Of a stretch of 64,000 nucleotides of DNA, positions 56,401 through 61,817 are shown piece by piece. The position numbers and the translations under genes are program-made. Numbering within the stretch: position 1 is the stretch's first letter; each line of letters opens with the position of its first letter. The notes below the pieces were generated by a model, which had not been told where the DNA came from, ran no database searches, and worked only from the letters and a program-made list of their open reading frames with translations. Source of the DNA: Mantamonas sphyraenae (taxonomy: Eukaryota > CRuMs > Mantamonadidae). The stretch is from contig JAPMXV010000054.1 of NCBI GenBank assembly GCA_026936335.1, forward strand, positions 62,001-126,000. Direction: 5' to 3'.

Positions 56401-58452
56401 CTGGCGGATGCACGGAACTTGGGCAGGTTGTGCGGCAACAGGATTGTGTGTGTGGCAACCGAAGGAGTCCAGGTAGCACGCGGGGGAGTTGGTGGCAGCT
56501 GGGATGGTGAACGACCATGTGTGCGTGTGTGTGGTGGTTTGGTGGCGTATGTGATTGCGACGAGCGGAACGACGGCCGGCAGAAGCAAGCTTGTGCCTGT
56601 GACACACCGGGCATGGATGAATACGTGCTTCGCTTACTCGAAGTACTTGTCCACGTCAACACGTGTCGGGCAAATGTTGTCTATGCAGTTCGACGCGAGC
56701 ATGCTTGAACTGGGATGGGGCTTGATTGGAGGCAGCCAAGTGGTACATTGTGATTTGAACGATGGCTTGTTGTACGTGTTGGAGAGCTCGTGCGTTCAGG
56801 TTGCGTCCGTACCACCGGTGCTGTTGGCGAGGCACGAGTACGCGGATCTCTCGGTTGAAGGACTGCAAATGGTATCTGCAGGAGGGGAAGCTACAACGAA
56901 AGAGATGCTGCGCAAATGGGCGGGCTCCTTGGTATACATACAAGCGTACGGTCCTTCGGAAGACTCGATTGTCTCAACGATGACTGTGTTGGGTGAATAT
57001 GACACACCGAGCATCGGTAGTGCACTTGACGGGAAGACAGCGTTGGTTCTGGACGGACTGATGCGCCCTCGACCGACGACAGGGGTAGGCCTGCTGCACG
57101 TGACGGGAGTGGGGATCGCTCACGGATACATGGGGCGGCCACGACTGACGGCAGAACGGTTCCTGCCGTTTGATGACGGCCTGGTGCTGTACAACACAGG
57201 AGATCTTGTGCGTGTACACGCTTCCGGGACGATGGAGTTTGTGGGGAGAAAGGACTTTCAGCTGAAGGTGCGCGGACACCGAGTGGAAGCACAGGCGGTG
57301 GAGGGTGTGCTGGAAACCCACGAGCGTGTGGCACAAGCAGTGGTCCGGAAGCATGGCACGGGTCTAGTTGGATACGTTGCGTGTGTTGGGGGCGTGGACG
57401 CAAGCATGGAGATGTTGCAAGCAAGCCTGTACGAGCAACTGCGAACCGCATTGCCGCCGTATGCGGTTCCGACCAGCGTGGTTGCACTGGACGCGATGCC
57501 AACAACGCTGAACGGTAAGATCGACTTGCGTCGTCTTCCGAACCCAGGGGACACGGGTGTGCAGCTGGTGCGAAGCGAGTATGCGGCGGCCGAGAGCGAG
57601 ATGGAAGTAACGGTGGCGAAAGCATTTGGTGCTGTACTTGGGTTGGATGAGGTTGGGCTGGACGACAGCTTCTTCACGCTAGGCGGTGACAGCATTCTGA
57701 GTATGCAAGTGGTGCAGAGACTGCAACGCGAGGGGCTGCGTGTGACAAGCAGTCAGGTGTATGAGCTGCAGACGGTGCGGGCTTTGGCGTCTTTTCATGC
57801 CCCCCATTTGAAACGTGGGTCAGTTTTGATTGAACTGACAAAGAATGACGGTCCGGTGGTTGTACTCTTCCCTGGTGCTGCAACAACTTTTCATTGCTTC
57901 GAGCGTTTGATTGAGGAAGCAACCCCTGCGCACCATTTGTACGCTGTTGATGACGGCTATCTTTACGGTCGTTCTGATGCTCATGCGACTTTGATGGATC
58001 TGGCGGTCGCCGTTAGCTCGGAGCTGTTGTTGTTCGTTCCGGTTGTGGAGAACGTCCAACTTGTGGGCTGGTCGTACGGTGGTGCAGTCGCGCATGAAGT
58101 TGGCGTGCTGTGTCATCATACAGTGACTCAAGTCACCTTGTTGGACGCCCCTGTGTGCCCTGTGAGTGTGCCGTGGACCGTTTCTCCTGGATCCAATGGC
58201 AACGACACTGACTTGATAACTGCCGACGCTTCGTTGCGTCATCATCACTTACTGGAACACGTGACCAGTTCTTCAGTTCAACGGACTGTGTTGGTGCTGA
58301 GCGATTCAGCACGGCGCACCAATCTCCATGACTACCATCGCTGGGGCGAATTCATTGAGACATCAGACTTTCACATTGTTGCCGTTCCAGGTGACCATCA
58401 CGGCATGTTAGATTCTTCAGAATTCATTGACGTGGTGATGCGACTGCAGTAA
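9766..58452 (+). CDS. Giant non-ribosomal peptide synthetase: FAAL-PCP-(C-A-PCP)x13-TE
   Basis: A single multimodular lipopeptide synthetase of about 16,000 residues if the frame is continuous. Exon 1 (9766-11264) encodes most of a fatty acyl-AMP ligase. One intron follows (11265 to 11312 or 11315). The rest reads as one exon with fourteen carrier domains, thirteen condensation and thirteen adenylation domains and a terminal thioesterase. No epimerisation, methylation, heterocyclisation or reductase domain is visible. By family knowledge, the FAAL activates a fatty acid and passes it to the first carrier; each module then adds one amino acid and the TE releases the product. The ATG at 9766 is chosen because the in-frame codon upstream (9739) is GTG and FAAL homology starts just after. 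More than forty small indels interrupt the frame between 14290 and 53420. They sit mostly in homopolymers and are probably consensus errors. It stops 7 bp before the convergent helicase stop codon. Confidence 0.9.
11265..11315 (+). other. Intron in the FAAL region with tandem NAG acceptor
   Basis: The donor GTAAGT is at 11265. The acceptor reads AAAGCAG, giving two usable AG sites three bases apart (11312 and 11315). Both keep the frame and differ by one Ser (GTI-S-AKTTSGK or GTI-AKTTSGK). The intron is 48 or 51 nt. Joining is required because the exon 1 frame stops at 11268 and the catalytic TTSGK motif lies in exon 2. Confidence 0.85.
11429..11607 (+). other. Loading carrier protein (PCP0)
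   Basis: The core motif LFTLGGDSILSMQVV places the phosphopantetheine Ser at codon 11497-11499. The first helix (VIANCMMATLQVENLPLDQS) is unlike the other thirteen carriers. From the TTCACGC at 11479 onward the DNA is nearly identical to them. The domain is thus a hybrid, and the left edge of the repeated array lies inside it. Confidence 0.9.
11608..15176 (+). other. NRPS module 1 (C-A type I-PCP)
   Basis: Reference unit for the array. 11608-11935 encodes about 110 residues between carrier and condensation domain that I cannot assign (GATKEIVMCGLGTGYVDLGK and neighbours). The C domain (about 11936-13300) has SSMQQGMVFHSL (C1), the catalytic HHAVLDGWS (codons from 12388), GMTLSGRP and VSVFENYPGM. 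The A domain (about 13380-14920) has ATSGTTAGRSK (A3, near 13866), FDASMYEIG (A4), HAYGPSED (A5), YNTGDLVR (A7), GRKDFQLKVRGHRVE (A8) and NGKIDLRRLP (A10, near 14887). The PCP Ser is near 15066. One break: two extra bases in the GT run at about 14286-14296, just before RMIHAYG. Confidence 0.88.
15177..18744 (+). other. NRPS module 2 (C-A type I-PCP)
   Basis: All C, A and PCP motifs of module 1 recur. The C-domain variant string is GSGKRVQEGPAGT with LGSVV, as in modules 1, 5 and 10. The C-A linker reads KKGMPQTQ where most units have KKGKPQTQ, a variant shared with modules 9, 12 and 13. One extra A at about 17229 (CTCGAAAGC) breaks the frame before LEALALEAQP. The A5 neighbourhood is CWRMIHAYG. 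The carrier Ser codon is read in DSILSM near 18634. Confidence 0.88.
18745..22310 (+). other. NRPS module 3 (C-A type I-PCP)
   Basis: The C domain carries the variant SIGSGKRVEEEPAGT with GSTAMLGNVV and EPVEEAP, unlike modules 1-2, showing mosaic divergence among units. The A domain has a clean type I core (about 21070-21530) with CGRMIHAYG. One base is missing in the G run at about 20359 (EFSNAG then a frame change). From there the frame is open to about 23283 in module 4. Confidence 0.88.
22311..25829 (+). other. NRPS module 4 (C-A type II-PCP), heavily frame-broken
   Basis: The C domain is like module 3. Breaks: missing A at about 23283, missing C at about 24244, extra A at about 24478, then many indels through about 25200, and further breaks near 25420, 25571 and 25737. 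An extra GTG at about 24033 adds one Val in frame. The A-domain core (about 24640-25050) matches type II of modules 9 and 13 base for base in long pieces but contains a dozen or so single-base insertions and deletions. The specificity of this module is therefore type II by alignment, not by translation. Confidence 0.75.
25830..29403 (+). other. NRPS module 5 (C-A type I-PCP), multiple frame breaks
   Basis: All domain motifs are present across three frames. Breaks lie near 26061, 26290, 26348, 26775, 27119, 27905, 28071 and 28525. Most are one extra or missing G in a G run, or an extra GT in a GT run. The C variant is GSGKRVQEGPAGT. The core is type I (MYEIGCALARG). The first half of C shows three breaks within about 290 bases, while the second half of A and the PCP are clean. 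Confidence 0.8.
29404..32973 (+). other. NRPS module 6 (C-A type I-PCP)
   Basis: C, A and most of the module lie in one open frame that starts in module 5 (about 28526) and runs to about 32095. Two breaks: two extra bases in the GT run before RMIHAYG at about 32090 (the same change as in module 1) and an extra A at about 32672 (ATGCCAAACAACGC) before NGKIDLRR. The C variant is SSGSGKRVEEEPAGT with GSTAMLGNVV, a combination not seen in the preceding units. One residue in the core differs (RDGKGLLGG for RDGEGLLGG). Confidence 0.87.
32974..36537 (+). other. NRPS module 7 (C-A type I-PCP)
   Basis: Motif set complete with a type I core. Breaks: extra A at about 33208, missing C at about 33396, missing G at about 33412, missing G at about 36023 (HRVEAQ region) and missing G at about 36127. 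The C variant is SIGSGKRVEEEP, as in modules 3 and 4. A long clean stretch from about 33413 to 36022 carries HHAVLDGWS, ATSGTTAGRSK and YNTGDLVR. Confidence 0.84.
36538..40107 (+). other. NRPS module 8 (C-A type I-PCP)
   Basis: The C domain and the first half of A are clean from about 36128 to 38700. The C variant is GSGKRVEEGPAGT with DRAHAYAEAW, an intermediate between the two main variant classes. Breaks: extra GT at about 38700, extra T at about 39140, missing G at about 39551 and an extra G at about 39988 inside the carrier motif (CTAGGGTGGTGAC). The last looks like a blend of CTAGGCGGT and CTAGGTGGT, both of which occur in other carriers. Confidence 0.83.
40108..43614 (+). other. NRPS module 9 (C-A type II-PCP)
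   Basis: The A-domain core (about 42430-42830) is the clean type II sequence: MNTCFAYSKYLSTSTRVGQM, QFDASMLELGWGLIGG, VASVPPVLLARHEYADLS, MVSAGGEATTKEM and IQAYGPSEDSIVSTM. It is about 60 bp shorter than type I. Flanks on both sides match the type I units. The C variant includes AWACACS and EPVEEAP, as in modules 12-13. Breaks: missing G about 41086, extra T about 42129, missing C about 43132, missing C about 43359 and missing A about 43424. Confidence 0.84.
43615..47180 (+). other. NRPS module 10 (C-A type I-PCP), multiple frame breaks
   Basis: Motifs complete; the C variant is GSGKRVQEGPAGT with LGSVV, as in modules 1, 2 and 5. Breaks: missing A about 44557, missing T about 44571, missing C about 45153, extra GT about 45967, an indel near 46010 and a missing G about 46391. 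One core substitution is seen (GHFVHQ for GHLVHQ). The second half of A and the PCP are in one open frame. Confidence 0.82.
47181..50746 (+). other. NRPS module 11 (C-A type I-PCP), nearly intact
   Basis: One missing T at about 47392 is the only break. From there a single frame runs through the whole C, A and PCP and on into the C domain of module 12 (to about 51511). It is one of the best units for reading a complete type I module. The C variant is GSGKRVEEEPAGTPSATWS with AWAGACS. The A7 neighbourhood has VHASGTMEF, where earlier modules have VHSAGTMEF; modules 12 and 13 share this change. Confidence 0.92.
50747..54291 (+). other. NRPS module 12 (C-A with scrambled core-PCP)
   Basis: The C domain is like module 13 (AWACACS, EPVEEAP, KKGMPQTQ). 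Breaks: extra G about 51511 just before FHHAVLDGWS, and extra GT about 52965. From about 53090 to 53500 the A-domain core is neither type I nor type II. Short pieces of both alternate, with leftover bases. At about 53410 it becomes clean again (MIHAYGPSEDAIVSSALTGE), in a form near type I but with type II residues (APSIRSALDG). The substrate of this module cannot be read. Confidence 0.75.
54292..57790 (+). other. NRPS module 13 (C-A type II-PCP), intact
   Basis: Fully open from about 53362 to the stop codon. The C domain has SSMQQGMVFHSL and HHAVLDGWS. The A domain carries the clean type II core (about 56615-57010), with A3 ATSGTTAGRSK, IQAYGPSEDSIVS, YNTGDLVR, GRKDFQLKVRG and NGKIDLRRLP. The PCP Ser is near 57691, in LGGDSILSM. 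After 57779 the carrier's last helix departs from the array sequence and leads into the thioesterase. This is the best unit for reading a complete type II module. Confidence 0.93.
57791..58452 (+). other. C-terminal type I thioesterase (TE) release domain
   Basis: About 220 residues with an alpha/beta-hydrolase thioesterase pattern: VVVLFPGAATTFHCFERL (oxyanion region), the nucleophile motif GWSYGG (Ser codon near 58074), a candidate acidic residue in VTLLDAP or VLVLSDSA, and the catalytic His in PGDHHGML near the C-terminus. It would release the acyl-peptide from the last carrier by hydrolysis or macrocyclisation; which of the two cannot be told from sequence. Codon use resembles that of the FAAL exon rather than the module array. 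The stop is at 58450-58452. Confidence 0.88.
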
Positions 58453-58459
58453 AATCGAC

Positions 58460-60538
58460 CTACTCGTCAAACAACGCATCCAGCTCATCCTTCAGCACCC
58501 TCACCTCCTTCGCCCACCTCCCCCTCTTGTGACTCATCTCCTCCTCCGCCTGCGCGTCGATCAGGTCTTCATCCAGCTCAATGTCCATCTCCTCCGCAGC
58601 CTTGCGAAACCAATCATTCTCGGCCTTTTGCTTGCGCTTCTTCCTCAACTTGCTGTCCAGCTTTTTCGCCGTGTGCACGCGTCGCCTGAGGCGTTTGTAC
58701 TCCACCAGATCAATGTCCATGAGGGGCACCTTGTCGAGGCGCTTGCCCATGCGTTGCATGAGCCGCTTGAACATCCCCTCCTCCTTGGGCCCCACGAGCA
58801 GCACGGACGTGCCCGCCTGCGACGCGCGTGCTGTGCGCCCTGCCCTGTGCACGTACGTGTCTGCGGCCCTTGGCACCTGATAATGGATGACATGCGACAC
58901 CTGCGGGATGTCCAACCCGCGTGCGGCCACGTCTGTGGCCACGAGCACCGCGTCCTTCTGCGCCCTGAACCGATCCATGTTCTTGAGCCGCTGCCGCTGC
59001 TGCATCTGTGCGTGCAGGGGCAGCACAGGCACGCGCAACAGTTCAAAGATGTGCACGATGCGTCGGATGGCATCGATGCTGTTGGCAAACACCAGCCGCC
59101 TGCCCTGGCCCTGGGTCAGCGTGAGCAGCACGTACAGGTACGAATCCTTGTCGATATCGATGCAATGGATGCGATACTCGCTCAGTGCCTGTGCGGTGAT
59201 CTTGGCCGACGTCAGGTCGATGTGTGCCAGCTTGCGTTGCAGTCGCAGCTTGCGTTGCAGCTCCTCCATCTTCTTGCCCGTTTCACTGGCCGCGTCCAGG
59301 GCCATGGTTGCCGAGAACAGGAATGTTTGGCGTGGTTTGGCCGTGCCCTTTGCCAGCTGCGCCTTTTTGGCCTCCTCCTCATGCTGTTGGATCAGCGTGA
59401 CAATCTGGTCCAGCTCCGCGTAGTGGCCCTTTTCGATCATGCGATCCGCCTCGTCGATGACCAGGAAGCGCAACGAGCCCAAGTGTTCCAGAAAGGGAGT
59501 GCCGTCCGAGTACAGGTCCCACAGACGGCCTGGTGTGGCCACGACAATGGCCGGCTTCTTTGCCAGCAGCCTGTGTTGCTTCTGCACACTCATCCCTCCA
59601 AACACAGTCACCACATGCACCTGTGGGATATGCTGCGCAATGTCCCTCACGTGTGCCGCCACCTGTGTCGCCAGCTCCCGTGTCGGCGTCACCACCAGTG
59701 CCAGCGGCTGCGTCAGCGTCATCTGCGGGTTTTTCCTGTACATGATGGCCAGCTGCGCCACAATGGGGATGGCAAAGGCCAGTGTTTTCCCCGAGCCCTG
59801 TGAGAGTGTAAGGAAGGAGGGGGGGGTAAGTGGGTTGAGGGAAAGGTGTGAGGTGGTGGGTCGTTCACTCCCCGTTGCATGTTTCCGCCTGACCACCTAC
59901 AGTCTCTGCGGCACCCAGCACGTCTTTGCGGTCCCTCCAACCAGCTTCGATGCTCTTGCGTTGGATTTCCGTGGGTTTGCTAAACCCCAGTGTGTCCAGT
60001 GCCTGCAGCACGCCCTGCGGCAAGTTGAACGGACTCCATGCCGAAAGATCCGTCGTCGTCGTCGTCGTCGTCGTCGTTTTCTCCTCCCCCTCTCCATCCT
60101 CCACCTGCTTTCCCTTTTTCTCCTTCTTCTCCTTCTTCTCCTTCTTCTCCTTCCTCTCCTTCTTCTTCTTCTTCTTTGCCTCGCTCTTGTCCACACGCGC
60201 CCGTTTCGAGTCGTGGTCCACCTCCTGCTCGTCCCCGCCTCTCCCACATCTCCCACTTGCTTTCGTTTCCTCGTTGCCTCCTCTGCACCTGCTCCTGCAG
60301 CAGCCCCTCTTGCTCCCTTTCTCCCTTGGTGCCTCTCTTGCGCCTTCTTCTCCTTGAGCTGTGCCTCGTTGCGTACAATCTTGCCGGAAAACTCACGGCC
60401 GTCGATGGTCTCCATGGAGATGAAGCCATAGGCCTGAATGGCTGCCAGTTGGTACTCTGGCACCTCCACACTTGTCCACTCGCTATCCTTCTGTGCCTTC
60501 CGCGTCAACTTGCGTCCCTTGTCTGCCATCTTGGTCAT
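58460..60538 (-). CDS. DDX24: DEAD-box RNA helicase, DDX24 / Mak5 type
   Basis: Exon 3 (59797-58460) and the preceding exon (ending 59901), joined across a 103-nt intron, restore motif I as AAET-GSGKT. Other motifs: Q motif (FNLPQGVLQALDTLGFSKPT), PTRELA, TPGRL, VIDEADRM (II), SATM (III), ATDVAARGLDIP (V) and HRAGRTARA (VI). A Lys/Arg-rich C-terminal region follows. The long spacer between motifs II and III and the KKMEELQRKL insert are typical of Mak5/DDX24, needed for 60S ribosome biogenesis in the nucleolus. The start is probably at 60538 (MTKMADKGRKLTRKAQKDSE, with WTSVEVPEYQL behind it, as in Mak5). Between about 60350 and 60225 the N-terminal frame and the frame holding the Lys-rich tract do not connect. 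Either a one-base error or an unrecognised small intron is present. Confidence 0.9.
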
Positions 60539-60649
60539 CCCAGCGCACACACTCCCTCCCCTACCTTGCCCCTACCTTGCCCCTACCTTGCCCCTCCCTT
60601 GCCCCTCCCCTGCTTGCCCCATGCCACCCAACCAATATCAACACACACC
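60539..60649. repeat. Divergent promoter region with short tandem repeat
   Basis: The 111 bp between the DDX24 and MMAB start codons contain about four to five tandem copies of an 11-12 base unit (CTACCTTGCCC and close variants, about 60560-60612). Repeats in such a small divergent promoter could vary in number between strains. No known motif was recognised. Confidence 0.6.
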
Positions 60650-61417
60650 ATGTTTGCACGCGTATCCGCAGGACGGACGACGATGAGGACGACGACGACG
60701 ACGGTGGTGAGCAGGGTGGCGAGTGTGGCACGAGAGGACACGATGGGGACGGTGCGCAGTGTGTCTGTGTACACACGGACGGGGGACAAGGGCAAGACGA
60801 GCCTGTTCAACGGGGAGCGGAGGAAAAAGTCGGATGCGCTGTTCCACGCGTTGGGTGGCACGGACGAACTGAACGCACACGTGGGTCTTGCCTGCGACCA
60901 CCTGGAGGAACACAAGCAGGCCAAGCTGAGTCGATACCTGCGCACAAATGCCCAGCTGCGTCAGATCCAGGTGGAATTGCTGGAGCTCGGGGCCTTTCTG
61001 GCCACGCCGCGGACCAGCGCAAAGACCACAGAGGCACAGGTGGCACGCACCAAGTTCCCATCGTCGCGGTCGGAACGATTGGAGACGTGGATTGACGACA
61101 TGGATGCGGATCTGCCTGCCTTGACTGCGTTTGTGCTGCCTAGTGGTGGTGTGGCCTCGTCCACACTCCACGTGGCACGCACGGTGTGCAGGCGACTGGA
61201 ACGCCACGTGGTGGAGGCGGACATTGACGAACAGGCCATCCAGAGTTACATCAACCGCCTCAGTGACTATCTCTTTGTGGCGGCACGCTACGTGGCGGAA
61301 AAGCCGGAGATCAAATGGGAACCGCACAAGGCCACCTCCACAGACGGAGGCAACACGGCAAAGCCCACGAGCACGGCAGCCCACACAGGAGCTGATGACA
61401 TGGTCAAGGAGGGGTAG
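60650..61417 (+). CDS. MMAB: Cob(I)alamin adenosyltransferase, PduO/MMAB type (mitochondrial)
   Basis: An intronless 255-aa product, about the size of human MMAB. The first about 35 residues are Arg/Thr-rich with few acidic residues (MFARVSAGRTTMRTTTTTVV), a probable mitochondrial presequence. The ATP-binding N-terminal signature follows as VYTRTGDKGKTSLFNGERR, then HALGGTDELNAHVG. The C-terminal helices carry SSTLHVARTVCRRLER and YINRLSDYLFVAARY, the family's conserved Arg/Asp-rich motifs. The enzyme transfers adenosyl from ATP to cob(I)alamin to make the cofactor of methylmalonyl-CoA mutase in mitochondrial propionate breakdown. Its presence implies use of B12. The tail past about residue 225 is low-complexity. 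Confidence 0.93.
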   Translation: MFARVSAGRTTMRTTTTTVVSRVASVAREDTMGTVRSVSVYTRTGDKGKTSLFNGERRKKSDALFHALGGTDELNAHVGLACDHLEEHKQAKLSRYLRTNAQLRQIQVELLELGAFLATPRTSAKTTEAQVARTKFPSSRSERLETWIDDMDADLPALTAFVLPSGGVASSTLHVARTVCRRLERHVVEADIDEQAIQSYINRLSDYLFVAARYVAEKPEIKWEPHKATSTDGGNTAKPTSTAAHTGADDMVKEG

Positions 61418-61778
61418 AGTAGACACAGTAGACACAAACAAAGCTTCATATGATGTGTGCCCCCCCCTCCTCATCCAACAACGCCAAGCCCTTTGTGTTT
61501 GACATGACCCTTCAGATGTGTGCTTCCACCACCCAGCCCCCCCCCCCTTCCTCATCCAACAAGGCCAAGCTGTTTGACATGTCCCTTCATATGTGTGCTT
61601 CCAAACCCCCCCAAAACCCCCCCCGTTTCCCCCCTTCACCCCTTCACCCCAATCCAAGCTTGCTGCGACTGTGGCGTCGATGGTGTTGCCGTTGCAATCG
61701 CATCGCGCCTGCTTTGCCCTCCTCCTCATCCCCCCCCCTACTGCAAATCCACTCCACCAGCATCCCTTGCGCTCTCTC

Positions 61779-61809
<31 letters not shown>

Positions 61810-61817
61810 TTCCTCTC
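61418..61817. other. Intergenic region between convergent MMAB and PP2A-B genes; imperfect repeats, C runs and CT microsatellite
   Basis: About 400 bp without a supportable gene. An imperfect direct repeat of roughly 70-75 bp (about 61461-61533 and 61543-61606) shares CTCATCCAACAA, GCCAAG, TTTGACATG and TGTGTGCTTCCA. A further fragment (CATATGATGTGTGCCCCCC, about 61447) looks like a partial third copy. Several C runs and a CT microsatellite (about 61775-61815) follow. The strand-specific pyrimidine bias and the repeats fit 3' UTR or spacer DNA. Confidence 0.6.

Larger units (their letters stand above)
11479..57779 (+). repeat. Tandem array of thirteen near-identical NRPS module units (period about 3.57 kb)
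   Basis: The GGTGACAG of the carrier motif recurs at 11491, 15060, 18628, 22194, 25712, 29287, 32857, 36421, 39991, 43498, 47064, 50630, 54175 and 57685. Intervals are 3564-3575 for type I core modules and 3507-3518 for type II (modules 4, 9, 13). Module 12 is intermediate (3545). Between units, differences outside the A-domain core are scattered single bases. Array homology begins at 11479 in PCP0 and ends at 57779 in PCP13, the same point of the carrier fold. Confidence 0.95.

Noticed and set aside
11479-57779. Mobile element or satellite array
   Set aside because: The unit encodes complete catalytic C-A-PCP domains. There are no terminal repeats, transposase or reverse transcriptase.
58529-59803. 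Plus-strand open frame of 424 codons opposite DDX24
   Set aside because: The minus strand carries all DEAD-box motifs in order; the plus frame is its antisense shadow.
59980-60350. Acidic Glu/Asp-rich alternative frame in the DDX24 N-terminal region
   Set aside because: The neighbouring frame (Lys-rich tract then LSAWSPFNLPQG) leads directly into the Q motif. The Glu/Asp frame ends shortly after in unrelated sequence, although it could contribute a short segment if a second indel exists.
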